Source of the DNA: JBPOFY01 sp051252415
Lineage (GTDB): Bacteria > Verrucomicrobiota > Verrucomicrobiia > Opitutales > Coraliomargaritaceae
DNA length: 64,000 nt
Assembly: GCA_051252415.1 (NCBI GenBank)
Contig: JBPOGA010000001.1
Span: 274,155-338,154, forward strand
Reading direction: 5' to 3'
A model generated the notes under the pieces. The model made no database searches, had not been told where the DNA came from, and saw only the letters and a list, made by a program, of their open reading frames with translations. Made by a program: the position numbers and the translations under genes. This document shows, piece after piece, positions 36,369-45,654 of the stretch. Numbering within the stretch: the stretch's first letter is position 1; the number at the start of each line of letters is the position of its first letter.

Positions 36369-39300
36369 TTATTCTGAATGAGTGTCACGCCTTATATGTG
36401 CTAGAACATCATGAATGAGTCCTAGGATATGTACCCCTTGCTCTACAGATAGCGTTTTGCAGCAATTTTCGACTGCTCGGCATAATGTTTCAATGGTATT
36501 GGATGTGAGCTGCTGATTGAGCTCTCTCAAGCGAACAACTGCATGCATCAAACGATCAGGATTTAAACGTTGAAGACTCGGGATGAATTCACGCTCAAAT
36601 AGTTCAATAATTCGTCTGCGTTTTTCTTCATCAACCGTATCCAGATTGAATACCTGTATCAGATCGCCGAAGACAATGCCTCCACCGATCTCAGTTATAG
36701 AACCCCGAGTATGCTCGACTAATTGAACTGGCTCAAAAACTTCTTCAAGTGCCGCCCCTGCTTCACCCGACTTGATCCGTGCAAAATCAATAATAAATGT
36801 CGCACCCGCACCTCGTTGACTCGTCACGTCCAATTTACCGCCCATCATTTCGACCAAACTCTTCGAAATTGCGAGGCCTAGCCCAGTGCCTAAATTGGAG
36901 CGCAATGCATCTTGACTGGCTTGTTCAAATGCATCGAAGATCCGCGCTAGTTGTTCGGGCTCAATCCCCTCTCCCGTATCACTAACTAAACATTGTATAT
37001 GGGCATATTCTCCCTGCCTACGGACTAAACGTAATCGAATCGTAATCCCCCCCTCGTCTGTAAACTTAATGGCATTCCCCACCAAATTGGTGAGAACTTG
37101 GCGAAAACGTGATGGGTCTAACACCACACTCTTCGGAAACCCAGCATCCATAATAAACTTAAGTTCTAACCTCTTTTTACTAATCTCAGGTCGAAACATC
37201 TCTAATGCACTTTCACAGGTAGATCGCAAATCCACCGCTCTTGCATCAATATCCAATCGATGTGCTTCAATTTTTGAAAGGTCGAGTAAATCGTTTATCA
37301 TGGTAAGCAGTGTTTTTGCACTCGTCATGATCGTTTCAAGATAATGCTTATGAGTCTCGTCTTGAACTTCACGCTCCAAGATGTCGGTAAAACCAACAAT
37401 TGAATTCATGGGGGTGCGAATTTCATGACTGATATTCGTCACAAATTCACTCTTCATGCGATTCGCAGACTCCGCATGCTCCTTCGCAATTACTAATTCT
37501 TCACTACGTCTTTGTAATTCATGAGTGCGCGCCTCGACTAAGTTTTCCAATCTCGTCTGCTGCCGCTGTGTCGCACGTAAGCGTAGGAAATTCATCAAGT
37601 AACCACTCAAAAGAAACCCTGTTGCTGCCAAAATATAGAACCACCCCGTTTGATAATAGTGCGAGGCGACCTCAAACGAGAAGCTTGCGATACGGGTAAC
37701 ATCAGGCAACCCATCTTCATCGGCCATGGTCACTTCAAAAGTATATTCACCAGGCGCTAAATTCGTATACACTGCCTCCTGCCTAGAAGTTTTCTCCCAG
37801 CTTTCAAACCCTTTAAGTCGCACATGAAATAATGAACGGCTATTGGTCTGGAAACTTGGTGCGGTATATTCGATACGTAATGTTTTTAGGCCTGTTCCAA
37901 ACTGATGCCCCTCAATCCTCTGAAATGGATCTTTGTGCAGCAGTTCATAATCTGCCAATACCTTATCAATTAAGACAACTGGCTTGTAACGTTTAGCATC
38001 CGCCACAATTGGATCTACTTGAACGACGCCGCCATTAAACGGCACCCAAAAATAGTCGCTCGTCGAATATGGACGCGACAACGCAGTCACATTATTAGAG
38101 GGTAAACCATCCACCTTTAAATAACTACGATATGGAATTTCACCTTCAGGGAAATCGGCCTCGAAGAGTTCCGCATCCACCTGAAAGAGCCCCGAATTAG
38201 ATGTAAGCCATACACTCTTATGCGCATCTTTCCATACGTGAAAAATATTCGCACGTGGAAAGACTCCAGTCAGTGTAAAGATGCTTAATTTATCTTCAGT
38301 AAAGCGAATGGCTCCGCCACTATAACCTCCCCAGATCACTCCTTCAGAATCTTCACTCAAGTGAAAGACTGTCGCAGTCTCAATCTCTGTCCCCTTGGTC
38401 AAGGAACGAATCTCGCCATCTTCAAATAAAGCTAAACCTCCTGAGGCCATGGATAACCAAACTCGCCCTTGAGAGTCATTGAACAGCGACAATACGATAT
38501 TCGAGGATAAGCCTTCACCTATGGAAAAGTTCTCAAAACGAGCCCCATCATATATCGATAAACCTGCATACGTGCCTAAGAATATACGTCCATCTTCGGC
38601 GCGGAACATTCGGTATATTGTATCTGATGCTAAGCCCTGATCGACACCAATTTTTTCGAGTTCACCTTTCTTATATCGATATAAACCCTGACCATATGTG
38701 CTAAAATAATACGTGTCGTCTGGCATAACGATGATGTCAGTGACATCATAGGTTTCCATTACTTTAAAAGCCTTCCTTGGCCGACCATTTCGAATACGGC
38801 TCACGCCTTTAGTTGAGCCAACCCAATAGCCACCACTGCCATCTGGAACAACACAACGAACTACATCGCCCATTATAGGTTCGCGAGCAATGTAAGTTTT
38901 AAATACACGTGGCTGCAGCAACTTTAAGCCGTTGTTAAATGTGGAATAGGCGATGTTACCTTCAGGCGTACGCGCAATCGAAAAGATATGATCCGCACTT
39001 TCCCCTGGCTGATTTTCCAACTGCTCGATCTCACCCGAAATAAAACGATACATGCCGTTTTCAGTGCCAATCCATACAGTGCCATTTTCTTCAGCCAGTA
39101 AGTCACGAGTTCGGCCACTTGTGCTCAATGCCTCACTATTAAATACCTTCCACTGAACTCCATCAAAACGAACCAAATCATTATCGGTAGTAATTGCCCA
39201 AATCACCCCGTCTAAACCTTCCTCCAAGCACGCAAAACGATTCGTATCGATTCCAATCTCTTCTTTAGTATACCTTTCTAAAACGCCCTCATGTAAACGG

Positions 39301-39947
39301 GAAATAGCTCCTTGATAATCGACAATCCACAGGCTGCCATCTCGTGCAAACAACGCGTAATGTATTTGAATGTCTTCTAATCCTGGAATTTCAAATTCCG
39401 TAATCGCATCATTCACAATATGATAAAATTGATTACGACCAGCAAAGACGATGTCCCCATCCCAATTGTGATACAATGTGTAATCAATTACATTAGTAAT
39501 GCCTCCCACATCCCATGAATCGAAGATGCCATTTTTCAAGCGAAACAAGTATCTATAGTTCGTATCAAATCCCCAAACGGTCTCTTCAGAATCCACTTTC
39601 ACATCGAATACTCCGCCTTTTAGGGATGAATAATCTTGGTGCGTCAACGCGTCAAAACTCGTGCCATCATATCTTAACAGCCCCTCAAACGTAGCAATCC
39701 AAATGAAGCCACTTTGAGATGTCGCTAGGTAATTCAACTGATTCATTGGCAGACCATCTTCAGTAGTCAACGACTTCACCACATAGTCATCTAGAGGCAC
39801 TATCGAAGTCGGTGAACATACCCGTGCATTCAGTGACACACCCAACGATACGCCGAGAAGTAACCAATAACAAAATTGAGTAAAAAACTTCCGTTTAGAA
39901 TTACAAATCACTTCAAAAACATAAGAATACCACATAATCCACCTCAC
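36369..39947 (-). CDS. Periplasmic-propeller sensor histidine kinase (Reg_prop/Y_Y_Y type)
   Basis: A 1192-residue membrane sensor kinase. A signal-anchor (FCYWLLLGVSLGVSLNA) precedes a large periplasmic double propeller of Reg_prop repeats (GFIWIATFEGLLRYDG, GTVWIGTENGMYRF, GRVWLSMASGGLALFEDG). Then come a Y_Y_Y domain near 680-750 and one membrane helix (YILAATGFLLSGYLMNFL). HisKA has H841 in FVTNISHEIRTPMNSIVGFT, and the ATPase domain has the N-box LTNLVGNAIKFTD and GTGLGLAISKSLVEMMGG. About 110 helical C-terminal residues are unassigned, possibly HPt-like. Receiver and AraC domains, common in hybrid relatives, are absent. The GTG at 39947 overlaps the upstream stop. Confidence 0.92.
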   Translation of the reverse strand: MRWIMWYSYVFEVICNSKRKFFTQFCYWLLLGVSLGVSLNARVCSPTSIVPLDDYVVKSLTTEDGLPMNQLNYLATSQSGFIWIATFEGLLRYDGTSFDALTHQDYSSLKGGVFDVKVDSEETVWGFDTNYRYLFRLKNGIFDSWDVGGITNVIDYTLYHNWDGDIVFAGRNQFYHIVNDAITEFEIPGLEDIQIHYALFARDGSLWIVDYQGAISRLHEGVLERYTKEEIGIDTNRFACLEEGLDGVIWAITTDNDLVRFDGVQWKVFNSEALSTSGRTRDLLAEENGTVWIGTENGMYRFISGEIEQLENQPGESADHIFSIARTPEGNIAYSTFNNGLKLLQPRVFKTYIAREPIMGDVVRCVVPDGSGGYWVGSTKGVSRIRNGRPRKAFKVMETYDVTDIIVMPDDTYYFSTYGQGLYRYKKGELEKIGVDQGLASDTIYRMFRAEDGRIFLGTYAGLSIYDGARFENFSIGEGLSSNIVLSLFNDSQGRVWLSMASGGLALFEDGEIRSLTKGTEIETATVFHLSEDSEGVIWGGYSGGAIRFTEDKLSIFTLTGVFPRANIFHVWKDAHKSVWLTSNSGLFQVDAELFEADFPEGEIPYRSYLKVDGLPSNNVTALSRPYSTSDYFWVPFNGGVVQVDPIVADAKRYKPVVLIDKVLADYELLHKDPFQRIEGHQFGTGLKTLRIEYTAPSFQTNSRSLFHVRLKGFESWEKTSRQEAVYTNLAPGEYTFEVTMADEDGLPDVTRIASFSFEVASHYYQTGWFYILAATGFLLSGYLMNFLRLRATQRQQTRLENLVEARTHELQRRSEELVIAKEHAESANRMKSEFVTNISHEIRTPMNSIVGFTDILEREVQDETHKHYLETIMTSAKTLLTMINDLLDLSKIEAHRLDIDARAVDLRSTCESALEMFRPEISKKRLELKFIMDAGFPKSVVLDPSRFRQVLTNLVGNAIKFTDEGGITIRLRLVRRQGEYAHIQCLVSDTGEGIEPEQLARIFDAFEQASQDALRSNLGTGLGLAISKSLVEMMGGKLDVTSQRGAGATFIIDFARIKSGEAGAALEEVFEPVQLVEHTRGSITEIGGGIVFGDLIQVFNLDTVDEEKRRRIIELFEREFIPSLQRLNPDRLMHAVVRLRELNQQLTSNTIETLCRAVENCCKTLSVEQGVHILGLIHDVLAHIRRDTHSE

Positions 39948-41083
39948 TCAACAGTGGGTATTTCGATGAAAAATAAGTTACCATTACCATTGGCTCTTAC
40001 GGAACAGCCAACATTACCATCTAGGAGATTTACTAAACGTTTCACAATCGATAACCCGACACCGTGGGATGCCGTCCCGCTTACGTTTTCCTGAGTGCCC
40101 ATCTTAAACTTTTGGAATAACTCCTCACGCTTCTCATCAGTGATGACCGGTGCTCCGTCAGCGACTTCGAACCGAAAGCCTTTCTCATACTGACTCGATT
40201 CCATGATTCGCACATTTATTAATGACCCAGCGAGCGAATACTTCACAGCATTACTGATCAGATTATCAAACATTTCAGTCAACATACGTCGACTCACTCT
40301 GATCATAGGACGAGCCAATGGAATAAACTGTATACGAATCGATTTTCGACGCGCTTGTAGTGAATTCATTTTAACGAGGTGATCCGCCACAGAAGCTACA
40401 TCTTGCATAGGTAGCACCCTCGAACCGCGACTTGCGAAATCCCGCTCTTCATTTAGAATTCCATCAACAAGTTCTAGCATACCATAGGCACTATTCTCCA
40501 TCAGATCCAGAACGAGGCGTAGCTCCTCTAAATCCAAGGAGCCCATATCAATCTCGTCCTTAAGTGCTGACGCTAATCCAGCGACACCTGCCATCGGATT
40601 TTTGACATCATGCGCTAAGGTCGTAATCAACTCACTCTTCTGCTGGTATAAATCTCCCATGTGCGCCTGAGTCGCCGCTAATTCAATATGCGTATGCACT
40701 CGTGCTAAGAGCTCTTCACGTATAAACGGCTTACGCACATAGTCGACGGCACCTGCGGCAAATCCTTCAACTGAATCCTGCCCCTCAGACATGGCTGTTA
40801 GAAAAATAACTGGGATGCCCTTTGTCGCTTTGCTTTCTTTTAATTTTTTACAAACGGCAATGCCACTCATTCCGGGCATCATCACATCCAAAAGAATCAA
40901 CGCAGGAGCTTCCTCAGCAACCGCCTGAAGCGCGTCTGCACCATTCGTTGCGAAGATGAACTTTAAACCTTCTCGGCGCAGAATTTCTCCCACCAACTGC
41001 AGGTTCCGTGGCTCATCATCAACCACTAGAACTTTACCGTTACCTAGTCGAGGTGCTGCCTGATTGGGTGAATGACTGTCCAT
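39944..41083 (-). CDS. Receiver-histidine kinase fusion (cytosolic)
   Basis: A 379-residue signalling protein. An N-terminal receiver domain (KVLVVDDEPRNLQLVGEI, phospho-acceptor D66 in LILLDVMMPG, and KPF at 118-120) is followed by a HisKA domain (H158 in ITTLAHDVKNPMAG) and an HATPase domain ending around GVGLSIVKRLVNLLDG. It has no membrane segment and no DNA-binding domain. The stop overlaps the propeller kinase start by 4 bp (GTGA), so the two are translated together and probably form a phosphorelay: the sensor kinase lacks a receiver and this protein supplies one. The final output target is not evident. Confidence 0.92.
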   Translation of the reverse strand: MDSHSPNQAAPRLGNGKVLVVDDEPRNLQLVGEILRREGLKFIFATNGADALQAVAEEAPALILLDVMMPGMSGIAVCKKLKESKATKGIPVIFLTAMSEGQDSVEGFAAGAVDYVRKPFIREELLARVHTHIELAATQAHMGDLYQQKSELITTLAHDVKNPMAGVAGLASALKDEIDMGSLDLEELRLVLDLMENSAYGMLELVDGILNEERDFASRGSRVLPMQDVASVADHLVKMNSLQARRKSIRIQFIPLARPMIRVSRRMLTEMFDNLISNAVKYSLAGSLINVRIMESSQYEKGFRFEVADGAPVITDEKREELFQKFKMGTQENVSGTASHGVGLSIVKRLVNLLDGNVGCSVRANGNGNLFFIEIPTVE

Positions 41084-41178
41084 ATTACGTAAGTTGTTGT
41101 AATAGAGTATGAGCCTTGCCTCTTTTTGGCGAGAAACTTTTACGCAATTTAGCTATTCAGATCTACGTAATAGTCTAT

Positions 41179-41964
41179 TCACAATAACTGAAGGATCGAC
41201 TCTTCAGCCAAATCCATATGTTCACGGCAAAAATCTAGCATATCCGCTTGTAGCGGTGCTTGAATCGTGACCGGATCACCTGGAAACTCAAAAACATAGC
41301 GAAAACAATGAAGTGCTTGACGCTTTATCGGTAAAGCAGCTCCTAGTTTATCAGTCCAGCCATTTTCAATGAACTCTATATAGAGCATTTCATCTGGTCC
41401 ATAAATCTTATCTCCCACGACCTTATGCGCGATATGCTCCGCATGCACACGGATCTGATGCTTACGCCCCGTTTCTGGCAACACACGGCACAAGGTGTAT
41501 CCATTTCGCGATATCATGGGAATATAATCAGTCTGAGCCGTCTGCGAAGTTCGATCATAGCTCACTTCAGATTTCACAATCACAGGTCCACCTCTTCTGC
41601 GGGCAATTGGCTCATCGACATGGATGGATTCACTAAACTCACCTTCTAGCAGGGCAATATACTCTTTCTTCACAATCCGTTGCTGAATCGCCATTTGATA
41701 TTTCCGTGCCATCGCGGGGCGTTTCGCAAAGACAATCAGCCCACTCGTCTCTCGATCCAAGCGAGCTACTAAGTGTATCTTACCGCCACCTAAGTATTCG
41801 GAAACGACACCAACAAGACTAGACATCGGCCCATTCTTGGACGGATGACATACCAACCAGCCAGGTTTGTTGACGACCAATAAATCATCGTCCTCCCGCA
41901 CTATCCACTCGGGGAAAATCTCAGGGTCAACTAAAGGCGCTTCTTCTCCGTAGGGATCCATCAT
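41179..41964 (-). CDS. RluA-family pseudouridine synthase
   Basis: Converts specific uridines in rRNA or tRNA to pseudouridine. The 261 residues contain the RluA signature HLVARLDRETSGLIVFAKRP with the catalytic aspartate in RLD, an upstream DDDLLVVNKPGWLVCHPS strand, and the downstream GRKHQIRVHAEHIAHKVVGD segment. No S4 domain is present. Its ATG overlaps the stop of the SDR gene by 4 bp, so the two are co-translated. The target site (RluA, RluC or RluD class) cannot be told from this sequence. Confidence 0.92.
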   Translation of the reverse strand: MMDPYGEEAPLVDPEIFPEWIVREDDDLLVVNKPGWLVCHPSKNGPMSSLVGVVSEYLGGGKIHLVARLDRETSGLIVFAKRPAMARKYQMAIQQRIVKKEYIALLEGEFSESIHVDEPIARRRGGPVIVKSEVSYDRTSQTAQTDYIPMISRNGYTLCRVLPETGRKHQIRVHAEHIAHKVVGDKIYGPDEMLYIEFIENGWTDKLGAALPIKRQALHCFRYVFEFPGDPVTIQAPLQADMLDFCREHMDLAEESILQLL

Positions 41965-42800
41965 TTATCCGTCCTATGTTGTTCAAGGCGCATTTTGCGC
42001 AAAATCATACCACCTATCCGAGTGACAGCCGCGATCGGAAATTTACTACCAAAGCAAGCGATGCATTTATTTTTCCACCCCGTTACGATAAACGATTTGC
42101 CCGCAGCCAATGCGTTAAGCGTATAGCTTGCCACTTCATCGGCAGTCATATCGAGCGCAGCATTGGCACCACTATCCATGGGCGGCTTCTCAAAACCAGC
42201 CGCTTTATAAAAATTAGACCGCGTGGGCCCGGGGCAAACCGCCAAAGCCCGCACCTTCGTGCCTCGCAAATCCTCATTGAGGGCCAAGGACCAATTCAGC
42301 ACAAAGGATTTAGTCGCCCCATACGTCGCCAAGAACGGGGTCGGCTGAAAGGCAGACGTCGAAGCAATGTTTACCACCGCTCCCCCTCGCTCCAACATTT
42401 GAGGTAGCATGCGAACCGTCAAATCAACCACCGAACGAACATTCAAGTCTATCATATTCAACTGCTTAGAGTGGTCCAGGTCCGGCATCCGACCATAATC
42501 ACCAAATCCACTATTATTGATCAAAATCACCTCACCTGTAGGTGAATCTTGAATAATCTGCTGTAAACGAGTCGACGCAGCCTCCAAAGCCTTTGGATCA
42601 GACAGATCTGTGCTTATGTGCACATCTTTTTTATCTAAAAAAGTGTCAAAAATCTCAGGTTTTGACCGAGAAAGGTTGCATATTGGAACATCCTTTCTTA
42701 CGTTCTTAATTGCTTTGATGATTGAGCAGCCAATTCCCGATGAACCGCCCGTAACTATGATTACGGCTGCACGGTTTAAATATTCTGAGGGGGTTGGCAT
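41961..42800 (-). CDS. Short-chain dehydrogenase/reductase
   Basis: An NAD(P)-dependent oxidoreductase of the classical SDR type, about 279 residues. It shows the cofactor loop IIVTGGSSGIGCSI, the NNAG-like motif LINNSGFGDYG, the catalytic serine in NIASTSAFQPTPF, and YGATKSFVLNWS (YxxxK). The substrate is unknown; the closest general class is the DltE/YqjQ-like reductases. The ATG at 42800 (MPTPSEYLNRAAVIIVTGGS) is preferred to a TTG 36 bp upstream. It is translationally coupled to the downstream pseudouridine synthase and divergent from hpf. Confidence 0.9.
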   Translation of the reverse strand: MPTPSEYLNRAAVIIVTGGSSGIGCSIIKAIKNVRKDVPICNLSRSKPEIFDTFLDKKDVHISTDLSDPKALEAASTRLQQIIQDSPTGEVILINNSGFGDYGRMPDLDHSKQLNMIDLNVRSVVDLTVRMLPQMLERGGAVVNIASTSAFQPTPFLATYGATKSFVLNWSLALNEDLRGTKVRALAVCPGPTRSNFYKAAGFEKPPMDSGANAALDMTADEVASYTLNALAAGKSFIVTGWKNKCIACFGSKFPIAAVTRIGGMILRKMRLEQHRTDK

Positions 42801-42879
42801 TTTTTGTGTCCAGTTATCTGAAAGCAGCGGATTCAATCGGATTCGTTAAATAGAACCAAGAAACAAAAGGAATAAAAAT

Positions 42880-43245
42880 ATGAAGCAACATGATGTTATC
42901 ATCTCGGGATTGAACTTAGATTTAACCGATGCAATGAAAGATATGGTTCACGACAAAGCAGAAAAACTCTTCGAACATGACGATCATATTATTCGTATGC
43001 GCGTGGAACTCGAATACGACCCACATCAGGCGTCACACCAAAAAGAATTTATCGCCAAGGGACAGCTCGAGGTTCGCGGCAACGATCACTTCGCCTCCGA
43101 TGCAAGCGAAGATATGTATAAATCAATTGACGGAATGATTCAAAAATTAGACCGGATGTTGAGACGACGTCACCGACTCGCCAAGGTAAAGCGGAAGCAC
43201 ACACATGATGTGGAGATCCCCGCTAACATTCCAAAAGCAATGTAA
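42880..43245 (+). CDS. hpf: Ribosome hibernation promoting factor (short HPF/RaiA)
   Basis: Binds the 30S decoding region in stationary phase and keeps ribosomes inactive. The 121 residues show the family start VIISGLNLDLTDAMKDMVHD, beta strands with DHIIRMRVELEYD, and the basic helix GMIQKLDRMLRRRHRLAKVK. There is no long C-terminal dimerisation domain, so it belongs to the short class. AAGGAATAAAAAT lies before the ATG and offers a reasonable Shine-Dalgarno. A terminator follows directly. Confidence 0.93.
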   Translation: MKQHDVIISGLNLDLTDAMKDMVHDKAEKLFEHDDHIIRMRVELEYDPHQASHQKEFIAKGQLEVRGNDHFASDASEDMYKSIDGMIQKLDRMLRRRHRLAKVKRKHTHDVEIPANIPKAM

Positions 43246-43273
43246 CTTAGCTAGTCTAAACTAATCTCTCCCC

Positions 43274-43313
43274 GCAGGCCCGATTCTCCTTTGAGAGTCG
43301 GGCTTGCTTTTTT
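43274..43313 (+). terminator. Rho-independent terminator of hpf
   Basis: GCAGGCCCGATTCTC pairs with GAGAGTCGGGCTTGC (15 bp with two wobbles) around a CTTT loop, followed by T6. Confidence 0.92.
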
Positions 43314-43338
43314 CTAAGTTTTCATAAACGTGCCCTAC

Positions 43339-43695
43339 ATGAATCCATCAATCTACCATATCCTCCACTTTATTGGCATCCTGATGCTCTTTCTCGGTTA
43401 CGGCGCCCTACTCGGACGGAGCATGGCCGGGAGTGACGACACGAAAGTCAAAAAGCTCGGCTCAATAACTAGCGGTATCGGCCTCTTATTCATGATCATT
43501 GCAGGCTTCGGCCTCATCGCAAAACTTCAGATCGGCTTTCAACCTTGGGTCATCGTGAAAATAGCGATCTGGTTCGTGCTGGGCGGCTTGATCGCATTGA
43601 TCAATCGCAAGCCCGCATTAGCGGTTCCACTTTGGTGGGGATTGATCGCGCTCGGCGCAACTGCTGCAGTGATGGTTTACATCCGCCCGTTTTAA
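43339..43695 (+). CDS. Small integral membrane protein, hypothetical
   Basis: A 118-residue inner-membrane protein with four predicted helices: around IYHILHFIGILMLFLGYGAL, ITSGIGLLFMIIAGFGLIA, IVKIAIWFVLGGLIALI and LWWGLIALGATAAVMVYI. A basic, Gly-poor loop (DDTKVKKLGS) separates the first two. No catalytic motif is visible and I do not assign a function. The ATG at 43339 is chosen; a GTG at 43330 is in frame. It has its own terminator at 43720. Confidence 0.8.
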   Translation: MNPSIYHILHFIGILMLFLGYGALLGRSMAGSDDTKVKKLGSITSGIGLLFMIIAGFGLIAKLQIGFQPWVIVKIAIWFVLGGLIALINRKPALAVPLWWGLIALGATAAVMVYIRPF

Positions 43696-43719
43696 TAACA
43701 TCGATCATTTAGTTTCTCA

Positions 43720-43751
43720 AAGCACGGATGCCACAAGCTCCGTGCTTTTTT
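43720..43751 (+). terminator. Terminator of the small membrane protein gene
   Basis: AAGCACGGA pairs with TCCGTGCTT around a 10-nt loop, followed by a T-run, 25 bp past the stop. Confidence 0.85.
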
Positions 43752-43767
43752 GTGCCTCTTTGAAAGC

Positions 43768-43844
43768 GTAGCGGAACGGGGAACCCGTTTCGGCCCATCC
43801 AAAGCGCGACACCGCAACCCGAAAGCGCTTCGCGCTTCCGCTAC
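43768..43844. repeat. GTAGCGGAA-headed REP-like inverted pair
   Basis: The + strand reads GTAGCGG, then a hairpin AACGGG-GAA-CCCGTT, then TCGG. The facing copy, on the - strand from 43844, reads GTAGCGG, AAGCGC-GAA-GCGCTT, TCGG. Head, GAA loop and tail are constant while the stem bases change in a compensated way. A third member is at 56955-56988. Confidence 0.8.
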
Positions 43845-43878
43845 AATTTATAAAATCTGCCCCTAACTAATTGAATAT

Positions 43879-43908
43879 TCGACGTTGGACGTTCGATGTT
43901 CAACGTTC
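43879..43908. repeat. ACGTTSGA-type low-complexity tract
   Basis: TTCGACGTTGGACGTTCGAT continued by GTTCAACGTT: imperfect iterations of GACGTTSRA words next to the VF530 gene stop. A similar tract lies at 54603-54632. Confidence 0.6.
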
Positions 43909-43909
43909 C

Positions 43910-44164
43910 CTACTCCTCCTCGTCGTCTTCTTCAACACCGTATTTCTCGAGCGTATACACAAAGAGATCTTCAATTTTTTTACGCGCCCATGGTGTGCGA
44001 CGTAGAAATTTGAGGCTCGATTTAACGGTGGGTTCAAACATGAAGCAACGCACTGGAATACGCTCTGCGAGTCCATCCCAGCCGTAGTAATCCGACAGGC
44101 TGATCATGATTTGCTCCAGCGTGTAGCCGTGCAGTGGATTGTTCGGCTGCTCTTGAGTCGCCAT
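43910..44164 (-). CDS. VF530-family (DUF2132) protein
   Basis: An 84-residue protein matching the VF530 family, described as a small helical DNA-binding fold. Recognised stretches are NPLHGYTLEQIMISLSDYYG, WDGLAERIPVRCFMFEP and SSLKFLRRTPWARKKIEDL. The C-terminus is strongly acidic (EEDDEEE). Its ATG follows the stop of the M20 peptidase gene with no gap, so it is the second gene of that operon. The role is unknown. Confidence 0.88.
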   Translation of the reverse strand: MATQEQPNNPLHGYTLEQIMISLSDYYGWDGLAERIPVRCFMFEPTVKSSLKFLRRTPWARKKIEDLFVYTLEKYGVEEDDEEE

Positions 44165-45538
44165 CTATACGTTTGCGATATCCTTAAATATTTGCTCAAA
44201 CGCTGTAATCGCTCGATCCATCAAGCCGAGATCAAAGCTCTCATCGGGGGCATGCAAATTATCGACTGGAGTAAATAAACCAACCATTAGTGCATCCAAA
44301 CCAGCACGTTTACTAAAATCAGCAATCACAGGGATACTACCACCCTCGCGTAAATAGATCGGTGGATTACCAAAAGACTCCTCAATTGCTCTATCCGCCG
44401 ACTTAAAGGCACGTGCCAACGACTCGGGTTGATCCGCTGGCGTGTTTGGACGCTCTGGTGGAATCGCCAAATACGCAGGCGCCATGCCGCCATCCCGGAA
44501 GCTTAAGGTCACGCCTTTCGGGCAACGCTCACGAATGGTCTCAAACAATTGCTTCTGAATTTTTAGTGGATCTTGATTCGCAACTAATCGGCAAGTGATT
44601 TTCACAAAGGCCTCACTCGGAATAACCGTTTTAGAACCCACGCCTTGGTAACCACCACCGATACCATTAAACTCCAAAGTCGGGCCGAAACGCACCGCTT
44701 CAAGCGGAGACAGACCGTTGGCCGGATAAAACGCCTCCACATCCAACATCTTTTTATAGCTCTCAACCGTCTCTGGATAGCGCTTCAACTCTTCACGCTC
44801 CCAATCCATTACTGGAACCACATCGTCGTAAAATCCAGGCACATTCACACTGCCATCCGGATTATGCAGCGAAGCGCAGATCTCAGTTAAAGCCAGAATG
44901 GGGTTATACACCGCACCGCCATGAATACCTGAATGTAAGTCCGACTTTGGACCACGCAGTTTCACTTCGAAGTCTACCAAACCACGCAACGCAGTGGTGA
45001 TAACAATTTGATCTGTATTTGGGCTGCCCGTATCTGAAACCAACATAAAATCGGCTTTAGCAAGGCGCTCTGCATACATATCGAAAAACGCAGGCATACT
45101 CTCACTACCAATCTCCTCTTCTCCTTCGATAACGTAGGTGATATTAAGCGGCAGATCTGGATGCGCGGCCAGCACACGAGACAGCGCAGTCATGTGCACA
45201 ATCGTCGGGCCTTTATTATCCGCCGCGCCACGGCCATAGATACGCCCCTCGCGAACGGTCGGCTCGAAAGGTTCGCTAGTCCAGAGTTCAAATGGATCCG
45301 CAGGCTGCACATCATAGTGTCCATAGATCACCACATGCGGCCACGCTGGATCGCCATGACGCTCTGCGAGCAAAATGGGATGTAGCTCCGTATCGACAAC
45401 TTCAACCGTGAAGCCAAGTTCCTCCAGCATACCCTTTGCATAGTTGCGGGCTCCCAACATGCCATCGGCATACGCGGGATCTGTAGAAACCGAAGGAAAA
45501 CGAATATATTCTTTAAGAGCGTCGAGTGGATTGAGCAT
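44165..45538 (-). CDS. M20-family zinc dipeptidase
   Basis: A 457-residue metallopeptidase of the M20 family, close to Cys-Gly/carnosine-type dipeptidases. Metal and catalytic motifs are VVIYGHYDVQPADP (H and D), RGAADNKGPTIVHM, VIEGEEEIGSESMP (catalytic and metal Glu), and LVSDTGSPN. The terminal metal histidine is probably in PVDNLHAPDES. The central lid domain begins near GLVDFEVKLRGPKSDLHSGI. No signal peptide is seen, so it is probably cytosolic and hydrolyses small peptides. The gene directly abuts the VF530 gene downstream. Confidence 0.93.
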   Translation of the reverse strand: MLNPLDALKEYIRFPSVSTDPAYADGMLGARNYAKGMLEELGFTVEVVDTELHPILLAERHGDPAWPHVVIYGHYDVQPADPFELWTSEPFEPTVREGRIYGRGAADNKGPTIVHMTALSRVLAAHPDLPLNITYVIEGEEEIGSESMPAFFDMYAERLAKADFMLVSDTGSPNTDQIVITTALRGLVDFEVKLRGPKSDLHSGIHGGAVYNPILALTEICASLHNPDGSVNVPGFYDDVVPVMDWEREELKRYPETVESYKKMLDVEAFYPANGLSPLEAVRFGPTLEFNGIGGGYQGVGSKTVIPSEAFVKITCRLVANQDPLKIQKQLFETIRERCPKGVTLSFRDGGMAPAYLAIPPERPNTPADQPESLARAFKSADRAIEESFGNPPIYLREGGSIPVIADFSKRAGLDALMVGLFTPVDNLHAPDESFDLGLMDRAITAFEQIFKDIANV

Positions 45539-45654
45539 GTGATGGATCTATGGTTCGATGAAAATTGTAAATTGCGAACACTGACAAAGAGAAGCAAGCC
45601 ACTTACAACATTCAACCTTCAACTGCGACAGATGTGCATACAGCCACATATTCT

